DNA of 64,000 nt from Photobacterium frigidiphilum. GTDB lineage: Bacteria; Pseudomonadota; Gammaproteobacteria; Enterobacterales; Vibrionaceae. The stretch spans positions 60,642-124,641 of the forward strand of contig NZ_PYMJ01000014.1 in the NCBI RefSeq assembly GCF_003025615.1. Reading direction: 5' to 3'. The position numbers were made by a program, and so were the translations under genes. The notes under the pieces were generated by a model, which made no database searches, was not told the DNA's origin, and saw nothing but the letters and a program-made list of their open reading frames with translations. This document shows positions 20,125 through 31,210 of this stretch, in pieces. Numbering within the stretch: position 1 is the stretch's first letter; every line of letters starts with the position of its first letter.

Positions 20125-21978
20125 CTATATCGACAGTTTATCTACGCGCTTACCGCCGTAGACAAAGTTAACAACCGCACGTGTACCTATAATCGCCGTG
20201 AACATTGAAGTCAGGATACCGATTGATAGTGTTACAGCGAAGCCTTTGATAGCACCAGTACCAACAGCAAACAAAATAATTGCTGTGATAAGTGTCGTAA
20301 TGTTTGCATCAGCAATCGTACTGAATGCATTAGCGTAACCTTGTTGAATCGCTTGTTGAGGGCTTCGACCTTCACGCAATTCTTCACGGATACGTTCAAA
20401 TATCAGTACGTTCGCATCGACAGCCATACCGACTGTTAATACGATACCTGCGATACCAGGTAAGGTCATCGTCGCGCCTGGAATCATCGACATAACACCG
20501 ATAATCAATACCAAGTTCATAACGAGTGCCATGTTGGCAATTAGGCCGAAACCACGGTAATAAATTAAGGTAAATAGCATTACTGCTACCATGCCCCAAA
20601 TCATCGCCTGAATACCCATATCGATATTCTGCTGACCCATTGACGGACCAATCGTACGCTCTTCAACAATAGAGATAGGTGCAATCAGCGCACCAGCACG
20701 AAGTAGAAGCGCTAAGTTATGTGCTTCTGCCTGCGAATCGATTCCGGTAATACGGAAATTACGACCTAACGCAGTTTGAATCGTTGCTTGGTTGATCACT
20801 TCTTCATGCTTTTGAAGAATCACTTTACCGTCGGCTTGACGTTTACCGCTATCTTTATACTCGGTAAACACTGTCGCCATCAGCTTGCCCACATTATTAC
20901 GTGAGAACGCTGTCATCTTGCTACCACCTTCGCTGTCTAGCGAGATGTTAACTTGAGGACGGCCATATTCATCAGCACTTGAGCTCGCATCAGTGATATG
21001 AGAACCCGCAAGGATGATACGCTTCTTTAATACCGCCGGACGCTTGTCACGGGTGTACTTCACTTCACTACCTGCTGGTACTCGACCAGCGGCAGCCGCA
21101 GCAAGATCTGCCGTGCTATCGACTTCACGGAATTCAAGTGTTGCCGTCGCACCAAGAATTTCTTTTGCGCGAGCAGTATCTTGAACACCAGGAAGCTCAA
21201 CCACAATACGGTTAGCACCTTGACGCTGTACTAGAGGTTCAGCAACACCCAGCTCATTCACACGATTACGAAGAATCGTGATATTTTGATCAACCGCGTA
21301 GTTACGAATTTCTTTCAGACGAACTTCTGTAAATTGTGCAGTAAGAACGAAACGCCCATTGCTATTACTATCGGTAAATAGCATATCAGGGTGTAATTGC
21401 GCGAGTGCCGTTTCTGCTGCTTTTAGATCTTCATCATTACGCAGACGAACTTCGACAGAAGAATCTGTTTTGCTTATCGCACGGTAACGCACTTTAGCTT
21501 CACGTAATTCGGTACGGAAAGTCTCTTCTTGTTGACCGAGTAACTTTTCCATTGCCGCATCCATATCCACTTCCATTAAGAAGTGAACACCACCACGTAA
21601 ATCAAGACCCAGCTTCATTGGTGAGGCACCAATAGATTCAAGCCAGTCAGGCGTTAATGCTGCTAGATTAAGCGCAACGACGAAATCGTCGCCTAGCTGT
21701 TCATTGATAATATCGCGAGCACTGATCTGAGTATCAGTGTCGTTAAAGCGGACAAGTACAGTACCGTTTTCGAAAGCGACAGATTTATAGGAGATGTTGT
21801 TCTTTTTTAAATCTTCGGTGACAGTATCCAGAGTAGACATATCAACCGAGGCGCCACGCGCCCCGGTGATTTGAATCGCTGGATCTTCACCGTAAACATT
21901 GGGAAGTGCATAAAGCAAACCGATAAGCAGTGCGAACACCACCATCAGGTTCTTCCACAAGGGATAACGGTTTAACAC
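20125..21978 (-). CDS. secD: Protein translocase subunit SecD
   Basis: A 617-residue membrane protein with an N-terminal helix (about 10-28), a large periplasmic P1 domain and a C-terminal six-helix RND-like membrane part. Motifs: [15 protein letters not shown] near residue 123, [18 protein letters not shown], and [23 protein letters not shown]. The start codon is GTG at 21978 (LNRYPLWKN), supported by AAGGA eight bases upstream and family agreement. Confidence 0.97.
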   Translation of the reverse strand: MLNRYPLWKNLMVVFALLIGLLYALPNVYGEDPAIQITGARGASVDMSTLDTVTEDLKKNNISYKSVAFENGTVLVRFNDTDTQISARDIINEQLGDDFVVALNLAALTPDWLESIGASPMKLGLDLRGGVHFLMEVDMDAAMEKLLGQQEETFRTELREAKVRYRAISKTDSSVEVRLRNDEDLKAAETALAQLHPDMLFTDSNSNGRFVLTAQFTEVRLKEIRNYAVDQNITILRNRVNELGVAEPLVQRQGANRIVVELPGVQDTARAKEILGATATLEFREVDSTADLAAAAAGRVPAGSEVKYTRDKRPAVLKKRIILAGSHITDASSSADEYGRPQVNISLDSEGGSKMTAFSRNNVGKLMATVFTEYKDSGKRQADGKVILQKHEEVINQATIQTALGRNFRITGIDSQAEAHNLALLLRAGALIAPISIVEERTIGPSMGQQNIDMGIQAMIWGMVAVMLFTLIYYRGFGLIANMALVMNLVLIIGVMSMIPGATMTLPGIAGIVLTVGMAVDANVLIFERIREELREGRSPQQAIQQGYANAFSTIADANITTLITAIILFAVGTGAIKGFAVTLSIGILTSMFTAIIGTRAVVNFVYGGKRVDKLSI

Positions 21979-22003
21979 TGCGATGATCCTTCAAAGCAAA
22001 GAA

Positions 22004-22339
22004 TTATAGAGATTTCATTGTGCCTTTAGGCAATACAGCTGTAACGAAATCTTTCTTGATAGTAACTTCATTGTTGTCGTTAAGTGCAATCACGATGTAA
22101 TCAGTTTCTTCAGAAACTTTTGTGATCTTACCTAACAAACCGCCATTAGTTAGTACTTCGTCGCCTTTGCCCATCGAACTCATAAGTGTTTTATGCTCTT
22201 TAGCACGTTTCGCTTGTGGACGATAAATCATAAAGTAAAAAATAACAGCAAAAAGGCCAAGCATGATGAAAAGTTGCATGCTGCCGCCTTGCGGAGCACC
22301 TTCAGCTGCGGCATTTGCCTGAGAAATGAAAAGACTCAT
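22004..22339 (-). CDS. yajC: Sec translocon accessory protein YajC
   Basis: A 111-residue single-pass inner-membrane protein of the SecDF-YajC complex. A short N-terminal periplasmic stretch is followed by a membrane helix at about residues 22-42 (QLFIMLGLFAVIFYFMIYRP) and a cytoplasmic small beta domain (GDEVLTNGGLLGKITKV). GAGGA precedes ATG 22339 by nine bases. It lies 24 bp downstream of tgt and 25 bp upstream of secD. Confidence 0.96.
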   Translation of the reverse strand: MSLFISQANAAAEGAPQGGSMQLFIMLGLFAVIFYFMIYRPQAKRAKEHKTLMSSMGKGDEVLTNGGLLGKITKVSEETDYIVIALNDNNEVTIKKDFVTAVLPKGTMKSL

Positions 22340-22363
22340 TTAGTAACGTCCTCGTTTAAAATA

Positions 22364-23575
<1,212 letters not shown>

Positions 23576-23725
23576 TCATTATCACATAATGCCAATCGTT
23601 CGATTGATATCAAATCACCACGCCATAAAGCGTAGCGGAATAAATAAATATCACATCACCATTACTAGGGCGTGCTGTTTTTTTCACATAATTGTTGCTG
23701 ATATTTGCGGTTCACCCTGACACAA

Positions 23726-23756
23726 CAAAGGCTGCCATTTTAACAAAAGCAGCCTT
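23726..23756 (-). terminator. Candidate terminator after queA
   Basis: An 8-bp stem (23728-23735 with 23749-23756) with a 13-nt loop, followed on the minus strand by TTTGTTGTG. It lies 30 bp past the queA stop. The long loop and interrupted T-tract make it a moderate candidate; it would uncouple queA from tgt. Confidence 0.45.
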
Positions 23757-23785
23757 AAGGCACACTGACTTAATAATAAGAAGTG

Positions 23786-24841
23786 TTACACGTTGTTCCG
23801 ACGAGTAATAAACATCGAATCACCATAACTGAAGAATCGATATTGATTATCGACCGCTTGTAGATATGCATTCATGGTATGTTCATAACCAGCAAAAGCA
23901 CTTACCAGCATAATCAACGTTGATTCAGGTAAGTGGAAGTTAGTCACCAATACATCCACCAGCTGGAATTCATAACCAGGGAAAATAAAGATTTCTGTAT
24001 CACCAAAAAAGGGCACTAATTCAGTTCCCTTTTTAACGGCATCTTGCGCGGCACTTTCAAGAGAACGTACCGACGTGGTACCAACAGCAATAATACGACC
24101 ACCATTAGCTTTGGTCGCATTAACGGCATCAACAACATCTTGAGGTACTTCAACATACTCTGAATGCATGTGGTGATCATCAATGTTATCAACACGAACA
24201 GGCTGGAAAGTACCCGCACCGACATGCAAGGTGACAAAAGCAAAATTAACCCCTTTTGCTTTTAATGCTGCCATCAGTTCATCATCGAAATGTAAACCTG
24301 CTGTAGGTGCAGCGACTGCACCAGGTTTTGCATTATAAACCGTCTGATAACGCTCTTTATCAGCATCTTCATCAGGACGATCGATATAAGGAGGAAGCGG
24401 CATGTGCCCCACTTCTTCTAAAATTTCTAAAACAGTTTTATCGCTGTTAAAACGAATTTCAAACAACGTATCATGACGTGCAATCATTTCAGCTTGATAA
24501 TCGTCATTTTCGCCCAGTAATAATTCATTACCCGGCTTTGGCGATTTTGATGCTCGTACATGCGCAAGAATGCTTTTATCGTCAAGCATGCGCTCAACTA
24601 ACACTTCTATCTTACCGCCTGACGCTTTACGACCAAAAATACGGGCAGGAATAACACGCGTATTATTGAACACGAATAGATCGCCAGATTCAGCTAAATC
24701 TAAGACATCCTTAAAGCCCTTATGCTGGATATTTCCAGTTTCACCAGTTAGTTGCAGTAGACGACTAGCAGTGCGTTCAGGTTGTGGATAACGAGCAATT
24801 AGCTCATTAGGTAGATCAAAGTGAAAATCAGAAACTTGCAT
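23786..24841 (-). CDS. queA: S-adenosylmethionine:tRNA ribosyltransferase-isomerase QueA
   Basis: A 351-residue enzyme that transfers and isomerises ribose from SAM to preQ1-tRNA to give epoxyqueuosine; it acts after Tgt. Conserved stretches: [54 protein letters not shown] and [17 protein letters not shown]. Start chosen at ATG 24841 ([19 protein letters not shown]) to match the family; an upstream in-frame start adds 16 unlike residues. The queA-tgt gap is 294 bp, larger than in enterics. Confidence 0.96.
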   Translation of the reverse strand: MQVSDFHFDLPNELIARYPQPERTASRLLQLTGETGNIQHKGFKDVLDLAESGDLFVFNNTRVIPARIFGRKASGGKIEVLVERMLDDKSILAHVRASKSPKPGNELLLGENDDYQAEMIARHDTLFEIRFNSDKTVLEILEEVGHMPLPPYIDRPDEDADKERYQTVYNAKPGAVAAPTAGLHFDDELMAALKAKGVNFAFVTLHVGAGTFQPVRVDNIDDHHMHSEYVEVPQDVVDAVNATKANGGRIIAVGTTSVRSLESAAQDAVKKGTELVPFFGDTEIFIFPGYEFQLVDVLVTNFHLPESTLIMLVSAFAGYEHTMNAYLQAVDNQYRFFSYGDSMFITRRNNV

Positions 24842-24982
24842 CTTTTTATGCCCCAAATAACAGCAGGCAGCTAGTATAGGCTGCCCCACTGCAATTTCAA
24901 GGAAAGATGGGAATCACAAATTAATTTTCGGTCTAATCTCGAAAGTAATGGATTACATCTTACAGATAATGGCCAGCCAAAT

Positions 24983-26071
24983 TTAAGAACGACGCCAACG
25001 GATAAAAACAGCCATTAATAACATACTGAAAAAACCGAAGCTGCCACCACTATCATCCGACGTTACACCCGTTGTTGAAGGTGTAGCAATATCAGCACCT
25101 GCGCCAGTATAATCAGAATTGAATGGGTTAACTGTAAATTGTGGCGTTATCATGGTTTCTATGTTCAGTTCACTGCTAAGCAGCCCAGTAATCCAATCAT
25201 GGTATTGAGCCACTTCGGTATAAACACCGGGCAGCTGCCCCGCACAACCTTCACCAAAACTCACTAATCCAACTAAACGTAAACCAAAATCATTGTCGCT
25301 AGCCTTCTGTGCATTTTGCCATACGAGTGGTCCACCAGAATCACCAAAACAACTGTCACGGGCAAGTAAAGGGGAAGGAGAGCCCGCACAAAGGAAAATA
25401 CTTAAGTCACTTGCGTTAATATTCGATCCCCACACATTATCACAGGTCGAATCAGGCACACCTGATAGCAATGTTTGTCGTAACGTTGTGGAGCCGGAAC
25501 TATTCTCGGGATCCGTTTGAGTTGCTCCCCACCCTGAGACTAATAAATTCGCAGGTCGCTGACCGTTGGCAACCCATCCATTAACAAATTCATTATCCGC
25601 TAATTGTTGCTCTGCCCGAGTCGCAGGTAAAATAGGGATAGATGCAACAGGCAAAGGGGCACCAAGCACCAAAAGCGCAATATCATTGGCAAAGCGACCG
25701 GCATTATAAGAAGGGTGAAGAATAACTTTCGTTACAAGAACGGCATTGGATGTACGTGCGCTAAACACACTGGTAATGCCAGCCCACACTTTTACATTTT
25801 CAGCCCGAGCCGTTGTTGTCCCATTTTTCATGCAATGCGCAGCGGTTAGAACAACTTGAGAAGCAATGACCACACCACCACATACAAATGTCTCACTGCC
25901 GTTGTCAGTGGAATACGTCATATTAAGATAAGCCTGCCACGGTACTTCATTCTGGGATGATTCAATTCCTCCAATAATCTTGGCTGTCGCTGCCACTTTA
26001 TCGTCGGCCTTAGCCTGAAATACAACTAACGCAAACCAAAATAACAGGCAACTAACAAAGGCTTTAGTCAT
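24983..26071 (-). CDS. Secreted trypsin-like serine protease with GlyGly-CTERM tail
   Basis: A 362-residue S1-family protease. It has a signal peptide (about 1-22), a likely activation site before IIGG (residue 32), and catalytic His79 (LTAAHC), Asp130 (NDIALL) and Ser245 (CFGDSGGP). Asp239, six residues before the serine, predicts trypsin-like cleavage after Arg/Lys. The C-terminus has SGGSFGF, a short hydrophobic helix and RWRRS, the GlyGly-CTERM pattern that rhombosortase processes on type II-secreted proteins. It resembles the Vibrio cholerae Ves proteases in design. No rhombosortase gene is in the window. It appears monocistronic. Confidence 0.88.
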   Translation of the reverse strand: MTKAFVSCLLFWFALVVFQAKADDKVAATAKIIGGIESSQNEVPWQAYLNMTYSTDNGSETFVCGGVVIASQVVLTAAHCMKNGTTTARAENVKVWAGITSVFSARTSNAVLVTKVILHPSYNAGRFANDIALLVLGAPLPVASIPILPATRAEQQLADNEFVNGWVANGQRPANLLVSGWGATQTDPENSSGSTTLRQTLLSGVPDSTCDNVWGSNINASDLSIFLCAGSPSPLLARDSCFGDSGGPLVWQNAQKASDNDFGLRLVGLVSFGEGCAGQLPGVYTEVAQYHDWITGLLSSELNIETMITPQFTVNPFNSDYTGAGADIATPSTTGVTSDDSGGSFGFFSMLLMAVFIRWRRS

Positions 26072-26431
26072 TAAGTGTTCCTACTGAGTGAACGTTTATT
26101 AACTCTAGCTTTCTATTCTTATTTTCGCGGCTCGAAAATAATAATAAGGTTTTAAAATAATTACAATAACTCGCTCATTACCGGACTAATCATTGATTTT
26201 AGTCATTAGTCATTACGCTAGGATTAGCTACATTCAATAATGAGAGGTTAAAAAGATCGTCACCTATATTTTGAATATTGCTTTTATTGTCATGTTATTA
26301 CGCAGACTTATAACAATTACATTCAGCGTGAACTGATGTTTCAATAAAAGGAAGAAACGATGGATACAATATTAGAATAGGTACTGGCGAGTTGTTGAAA
26401 CCTAATTGCAGTAGGACTGCCGGAGGTTTAT
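26072..26431. other. 360-bp divergent intergenic region, protease and CBS gene
   Basis: It carries a 9-bp inverted repeat TTATTTTCG / CGAAAATAA (26119-26127 and 26133-26141) in the presumed leader of the protease gene and a six-codon reading frame with a good ribosome site (26360-26380) before the CBS gene. The rest is AT-rich, without recognisable features. Confidence 0.5.
26360..26380 (+). other. Six-codon leader reading frame before the CBS gene
   Basis: ATG-GAT-ACA-ATA-TTA-GAA-TAG, preceded by AAAGGAAGAAACG, a better ribosome site than many genes here. It ends 51 bp before the CBS-protein ATG. It may be a regulatory leader or chance. Confidence 0.25.
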
Positions 26432-26887
26432 ATGTTTACAGTTTCCGATATGATGACCCCAAACCCACATACCTTACAGCAACATAATACATTGGCCGAT
26501 GCAAAAGCCATTATGGAAGATGTTGGCATTCGACACATTCCAGTAACCGATATGGATGAACAACTTATCGGTATTGTAACTCAGCGTGATGTGCTGTCTG
26601 CCCAAGAGTCCAGCCTAGAGCACATTACAAAAAACAACTTCCTATCTACTTTAGATATCCCTCTAGAGAAATGCATGCATCGCACACTGATGAGTGTTGA
26701 TCCTCATGCCAGCCTTAAAGAGGCTGCTGTCTATATGCAAAAACATAAAATTGGATGTTTACCTGTAGTGGAAAAAAAACGATTAGTCGGCATAATTACA
26801 GATGCAGACTTTGTTTCTATCGCGATTAACTTACTAGAGATACAAGAGGAAATAGAACCTATTGCAGATGATAACGACGCCATCTAA
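26432..26887 (+). CDS. Tandem CBS-domain protein
   Basis: A 151-residue cytoplasmic protein consisting of two CBS domains and little else. CBS1 covers about residues 3-60 (VSDMMTPNPHTL, then IRHIPVTD and LIGIVTQRDVL); CBS2 covers about 78-135 (CMHRTLMSVDPHASL, then IGCLPVVEKKRLVGIITDADFV). Paired CBS domains usually bind adenosine nucleotides and act as energy sensors; no effector domain is fused. CGGAGG lies before ATG 26432. It is probably co-transcribed with acpH, which begins 15 bp downstream. The specific role is unknown. Confidence 0.85.
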   Translation: MFTVSDMMTPNPHTLQQHNTLADAKAIMEDVGIRHIPVTDMDEQLIGIVTQRDVLSAQESSLEHITKNNFLSTLDIPLEKCMHRTLMSVDPHASLKEAAVYMQKHKIGCLPVVEKKRLVGIITDADFVSIAINLLEIQEEIEPIADDNDAI

Positions 26888-26902
26888 AGGTATATTATAC
26901 CT
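26888..26902 (+). promoter_or_regulatory. Perfect 15-bp palindrome at the acpH ribosome site
   Basis: AGGTATATTATACCT is a perfect inverted repeat around one central T, ending at the base before the acpH start codon. It includes the only Shine-Dalgarno-like AGG, so an mRNA hairpin or a bound protein would mask translation initiation. Confidence 0.35.
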
Positions 26903-27490
26903 ATGAATTTTCTTGCTCATCTGCATTTGGCTGACTGTTGCCAAAGTGATATGGCAGGGAACCTTCTGGCTGATTTCGTTCGGGGCGATCCTTACAAGCA
27001 ACACGTTAAGCCTGTCGCCGATGGTATAAAACTGCACCGCTTTGTCGATGGTTATATTGATGCAATGCCGGAAGTAAAGGCAAGTCGGTACTTGTTTAGT
27101 GACAACACGCGCCGTGTTAGTGGCATTGCATTAGATATTGTTTGGGATCACTTCCTTGCTGTTCACTGGCAAGATTTTCATCCTTATTCCTTAGAGCACT
27201 TTGTACAACACGCAGAGAACATCGTTCGACAATACCAATCAAACTTGCCTGAACGCTATGTCTTGATGAGTGCTCATATGTGGCAGCAACAATGGTTAAT
27301 CCAATATAGAGAAAAGCCAAGCATTGAACGGGTTTTAATGCGTATGGCAGCAAGACGCCCTAAGTTACATCAACTCGCGCTGTGTTCTGAACAAATAGAT
27401 GATAATTATGATGAATTAGAACGTGTCTTTCACATCGTTTACCCCCAAGTAATAACTGCAACCAAACAGCATCGCCTTACTCAACGCTAG
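26903..27490 (+). CDS. acpH: Acyl carrier protein phosphodiesterase
   Basis: A 195-residue hydrolase that removes 4'-phosphopantetheine from holo-ACP. The N-terminus MNFLAHLHLADCCQSDMAGN, then LLADFVRG, GIKLHRFVDGY and ALDIVWDHFLAVHW are strongly AcpH-like; the His/Asp pattern is that of the HD-like AcpH family. The gene follows the CBS gene closely. It ends before a region containing the aceA terminator from the opposite strand. Confidence 0.92.
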   Translation: MNFLAHLHLADCCQSDMAGNLLADFVRGDPYKQHVKPVADGIKLHRFVDGYIDAMPEVKASRYLFSDNTRRVSGIALDIVWDHFLAVHWQDFHPYSLEHFVQHAENIVRQYQSNLPERYVLMSAHMWQQQWLIQYREKPSIERVLMRMAARRPKLHQLALCSEQIDDNYDELERVFHIVYPQVITATKQHRLTQR

Positions 27491-27511
27491 TATCTGCTCA
27501 AGAGAAAAAAT

Positions 27512-27540
27512 ATATAAAAAAAGGAGCAACAAGTGCTCCT
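27512..27540 (-). terminator. Intrinsic terminator of aceA
   Basis: A 7-bp stem (27522-27528 with 27534-27540), 5-nt loop, followed on the minus strand by seven T and further T/A sequence. It lies 30 bp after the aceA stop. Confidence 0.8.
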
Positions 27541-27569
27541 CGACGATAACGTAATTATGCTTAGATTAG

Positions 27570-28874
27570 TTAAAACTGATCTTCTTCCGTAGAGCCTGTT
27601 AATGCCGTTACTGAAGATTGACCACCTTGAATCGTATTGGTCATCTTATCGAAGTAACCCGTACCGACCTCTTGTTGGTGAGCAACGAACGTATATCCAC
27701 GTTCTGCCGCTTCAAACTCAGGGCGCTGTACCTTCTCAACATAATGACGCATACCTTCACCTTGAGCATAAGCATGGGCTAATTCAAACATGTTGTACCA
27801 CATGTTATGAATGCCAGCTAACGTGATGAATTGGTATTTATAGCCCATATCTGCCAACTCTTGCTGGAACTTAGCAATTGTTTCGTCATCCAGGTTTTTC
27901 TCCCAGTTAAACGATGGTGAACAGTTATATGCCAATAATTGATCGGGGTACTGTGCATGAATAGCTTCAGCAAACTTACGTGCTTCTTCTAAACATGGCT
28001 TCGCAGTTTCACACCAAATAAGATCAGCATAAGGTGCATACGCTAAACCACGCGAGATAGCTTGGTCGATACCTGCACGTACGCGGTAGAAACCTTCCGC
28101 TGTACGGTCACCGAGAATAAAGTCGTTATCGTATGAATCACAATCTGACGTTAACAAATCTGCCGCGTTAGCATCGGTACGCGCTATAACCAAAGTGGTT
28201 GTACCCGCGACGTCTGCCGCTAAACGTGCCGCCACTAATTTTTGTACCGCTTCTTGGGTTGGTACCAAGACTTTACCGCCCATGTGACCGCATTTTTTCA
28301 CTGACGCTAACTGATCTTCAAAGTGAACACCTGCGGCACCGGCATCAATCATATTGCGCATAAGTTCATACGCATTAAGTACACCACCAAAACCCGCTTC
28401 TGCATCGGCGACAATCGGTAAGAAGTAATCAATCCCTTCTTCTGGGTTACTGCCACTAGACCACTGAATTTGGTCTGCACGACGGAATGAATTATTAATA
28501 CGAGTAACCACTGATGGTACTGAATCTACAGGGTATAACGACTGATCAGGGTACATCATCGATGCCGTATTATTATCGGCGGCAACCTGCCAACCCGATA
28601 AGTAGATTGCTTCAATACCGGCTTTTGCTTGTTGAACTGCTTGGCCACCCGTCAATGCACCTAGACAGTTAACATATCCTTTTTTCGAAGAACCATTGAC
28701 CAAGTCCCACAGCTTATCAGCACCGCGCTGGGCAATCGTATTTGCAGGGGCAAATGAACCACGTAGATTTACTACTTCTTCCGCGGTGTAAGTACGTTTA
28801 ACGTGCTTCCAACGTGGATTTTCAGCCCAGTCTTTTTCAATAGCTTCTATTTGCTGCTGGCGAGTCAATGTCAT
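27570..28874 (-). CDS. aceA: Isocitrate lyase
   Basis: A 434-residue glyoxylate-shunt enzyme that cleaves isocitrate to succinate and glyoxylate, allowing growth on acetate and fatty acids. The catalytic loop [14 protein letters not shown] and the upstream [10 protein letters not shown] (metal site) are intact, as are [10 protein letters not shown] and [10 protein letters not shown]. Length equals that of enteric AceA. GAGGGA precedes ATG 28874 by seven bases. It lies 122 bp downstream of aceB and is probably in the same operon; no aceK follows. Confidence 0.97.
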   Translation of the reverse strand: MTLTRQQQIEAIEKDWAENPRWKHVKRTYTAEEVVNLRGSFAPANTIAQRGADKLWDLVNGSSKKGYVNCLGALTGGQAVQQAKAGIEAIYLSGWQVAADNNTASMMYPDQSLYPVDSVPSVVTRINNSFRRADQIQWSSGSNPEEGIDYFLPIVADAEAGFGGVLNAYELMRNMIDAGAAGVHFEDQLASVKKCGHMGGKVLVPTQEAVQKLVAARLAADVAGTTTLVIARTDANAADLLTSDCDSYDNDFILGDRTAEGFYRVRAGIDQAISRGLAYAPYADLIWCETAKPCLEEARKFAEAIHAQYPDQLLAYNCSPSFNWEKNLDDETIAKFQQELADMGYKYQFITLAGIHNMWYNMFELAHAYAQGEGMRHYVEKVQRPEFEAAERGYTFVAHQQEVGTGYFDKMTNTIQGGQSSVTALTGSTEEDQF

Positions 28875-28996
28875 AATGATGTCCCTCGTTTCATTTGGCG
28901 ATAAGTCGCTTAACGTAATCGTTAATGCATTCTTTTCTTCGACTTTTACTTTTCTAATTTTTCATCTATTTTCAATCTATTTAAGTTATCAACTAG

Positions 28997-30610
28997 CTAA
29001 GCTAGATATTCGTAACCTGAAACTGTTAAGAAGTTCACAAGCTCGTCGCTGGTTGTTAATCGCGACATAAGCACTGCAGCTTCTTCATACTGGCCTTGTT
29101 GGAATCGTTCGCTTCCTAGCTCTTGTTCCAATACCACCATTTCTTGATCTAGCATGTCTTCAAATAACGCGTTGGTGACCACATCACCATTGCTCAGTGA
29201 TTTACCATGTTTAATCCACTGCCAAATTGAAGCGCGTGATATTTCAGCGGTTGCTGCATCTTCCATCAGTCCATAAATAGGCACACATCCATTACCCGTA
29301 ATCCATGCTTCTATGTACTGAACAGCGACACGAATGTTGTGGCGCATCCCCTCTTCCGTACGTTCACCGTCACATGGAGCGAGCAACTCTGCCGCAGTAA
29401 TAGGGGCGTCATCTTCACGGCTTATATCTAATTGGTTATTGCGTGTACCCAATGCTTCATCAAACACGGCACGAGCAGTATCGGCTAACCCAGGATGCGC
29501 AACCCATGTGCCATCGTGGCCATTATTCGCTTCTAATGATTTATCGGTTTGAATCTTATTAAGTACCCATGCATTACGTTCTGGCTCTTTTGATGGAATA
29601 AACGCAGCCATTCCTCCCATCGCAAATGCACCTCGATGGTGACAAGTACGCACCAATAAGCGGGAATAAGCATTTAGAAATGGCTTCTCCATCGTAACAA
29701 CTTGTCTGTCAGGCAAGATTCGATCTGGGTGGTTTCGTAGCGTTTTGATATAGCTAAAAATATAATCCCAACGGCCACAATTAAGACCAACAATATGCTC
29801 TTTCAAGCTATAAAGGATTTCATCCATCTCAAAAACGGCTGGCAAGGTTTCAATCAATACCGTTGCTTTGATTGTGCCGCGTTGCAGACCAAACTCATCT
29901 TCCGTAAAGCTAAAGACATCACTCCACCATGCCGCTTCTTGATATGCTTGTAATTTGGGCAGGTAGAAATAAGGGCCGCTACCCTTTTCTAGTAACTGTT
30001 TGTAGTTAAGAAAGAAGTACAACGCAAAATCAAACAGTGACCCAGGAATAGGCTCCCCTTGCCACAACAAATGCTTTTCCGGTAAATGAAGACCACGAAC
30101 ACGGCAAATCAATACCGCCGGATCATCATTTAACGTATATTCTTTTCCGTTATCTGGGTTGGTGTAGCTAATGTTGTTATTCACCGCATCACGCAGATTA
30201 CGCTGTCCATCAAGCACTTCATTCCAAGCTGGAGCAAATGAATCTTCGAAATCAGCCATGAATACTTTTACATTGGCATTCAGAGCGTTAATCACCATTT
30301 TACGATCAACGGGACCGGTAATTTCAACGCGTCGGTCTTGTAGGTCGGTCGGTATATTTTGAATACGCCAATTACCGTTGCGTATATTCATCGTATCTGG
30401 CAGAAAATCAGGTAGATCTCCAGCATCTATTTTTTGTTGGCGCTCTTCTCGTGCAGAAAGTAATTGAGGAACTCGGGAAGCAAAGCGCTGAACTAAACGC
30501 TCAACGAACTGCAAGGCTTCACTACTTAATATTTCTTGTTGTTCTGCTGTCAGTATTGTCTGCAATGACAGTTTAACTTCATAATCCGCGTTGCCTTGAT
30601 GTTCCGTCAT
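28997..30610 (-). CDS. aceB: Malate synthase A
   Basis: A 537-residue enzyme that condenses glyoxylate with acetyl-CoA to malate. Conserved blocks include VMADFEDSFAPAWNEVLDGQ, LICRVRGLHLPEKH, the active-site TLPAVFEMDEILYSL, GLNCGRWDYIFSYIKTL and CDGERTEEGMRHNIRVAVQY. Start set at ATG 30610, six bases after GGAGG; a GTG two codons upstream (30616) is also possible. It is followed by aceA. The 594-bp AT-rich region upstream must hold the promoter. Confidence 0.97.
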   Translation of the reverse strand: MTEHQGNADYEVKLSLQTILTAEQQEILSSEALQFVERLVQRFASRVPQLLSAREERQQKIDAGDLPDFLPDTMNIRNGNWRIQNIPTDLQDRRVEITGPVDRKMVINALNANVKVFMADFEDSFAPAWNEVLDGQRNLRDAVNNNISYTNPDNGKEYTLNDDPAVLICRVRGLHLPEKHLLWQGEPIPGSLFDFALYFFLNYKQLLEKGSGPYFYLPKLQAYQEAAWWSDVFSFTEDEFGLQRGTIKATVLIETLPAVFEMDEILYSLKEHIVGLNCGRWDYIFSYIKTLRNHPDRILPDRQVVTMEKPFLNAYSRLLVRTCHHRGAFAMGGMAAFIPSKEPERNAWVLNKIQTDKSLEANNGHDGTWVAHPGLADTARAVFDEALGTRNNQLDISREDDAPITAAELLAPCDGERTEEGMRHNIRVAVQYIEAWITGNGCVPIYGLMEDAATAEISRASIWQWIKHGKSLSNGDVVTNALFEDMLDQEMVVLEQELGSERFQQGQYEEAAVLMSRLTTSDELVNFLTVSGYEYLA

Positions 30611-31014
30611 TTCCACCCTCCACTCATCTGTAACTTAATCACTACTTTTATCAATAATTGAAAAACCTTAAAGTCTACAACCACCTGCGTTAACGCCCTA
30701 TTTACGTTGCCGTAACAAATCAACAATTGCAAATTATTTTTTTACTACACGCTTGTAGCATAAGAGAAGTAATCAATTTAAAACAACACGTTAAATACTA
30801 GTAGAGTTAAAGCTCAAAACGCAAAATTAAAACAAAAAACAGTAAAAAACTCGGTTGATATAAATAGTAAGAATTACAGCGAAAAATGTAACAAGTTACG
30901 TAATTAAATTACTATAAATAGGCGTTAAGGATTTTTCATAAAAAACGTTTAAAACAAAATATAACTATTACATTCGCTATAAAGTTTTTAATAACAGTAT
31001 ATTAGAGATGCATT

Positions 31015-31125
31015 ATGGCTATATTTTATACAGGAATTATAGACAAGAATACTCACTCAGTTTCATTTATTTGCAGAACGAAACATAATAAACCTACAAA
31101 AAAGGGGTATTCGCTAAGAAGATAA
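31015..31125 (+). CDS. Possible 36-residue basic small protein
   Basis: A short reading frame starting MAIFYTGIIDK and ending GYSLRR, rich in Lys and Arg toward the C-terminus. AGAG lies about eight bases before the ATG. No family is recognisable, and the surrounding sequence is AT-rich, where chance ORFs are less likely but possible. Evidence is weak. Confidence 0.2.
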   Translation: MAIFYTGIIDKNTHSVSFICRTKHNKPTKKGYSLRR

Positions 31126-31165
31126 TAAGATGATATATCTTGATTTTTGGTGGAATGTCAGAAGA

Positions 31166-31199
31166 TCGTGCTGGAATATTGTCTTTTCTACCAGCACGA
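31166..31199 (-). terminator. Hairpin downstream of oxyR
   Basis: A 9-bp perfect stem (31166-31174 with 31191-31199) and a 16-nt loop, extended by four pairs after a bulge. It begins 12 bp after the oxyR stop. A second smaller hairpin (AAGGACT / AGTCCTT) spans the stop codon itself. Neither is followed by a strong U-tract. Confidence 0.4.
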
Positions 31200-31210
31200 C
31201 TTCAAAAGGA

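Larger units (their letters stand above)
30617..31210. other. 594-bp AT-rich region between oxyR and aceB
   Basis: Clearly richer in A+T than the flanking genes. The part nearest 30617 should hold the aceB promoter (minus strand), though I cannot single out a -35/-10 pair. A 36-codon reading frame lies at 31015-31125 and a hairpin near the oxyR end at 31166-31199. There is no other gene or repeat I can recognise. Confidence 0.5.
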
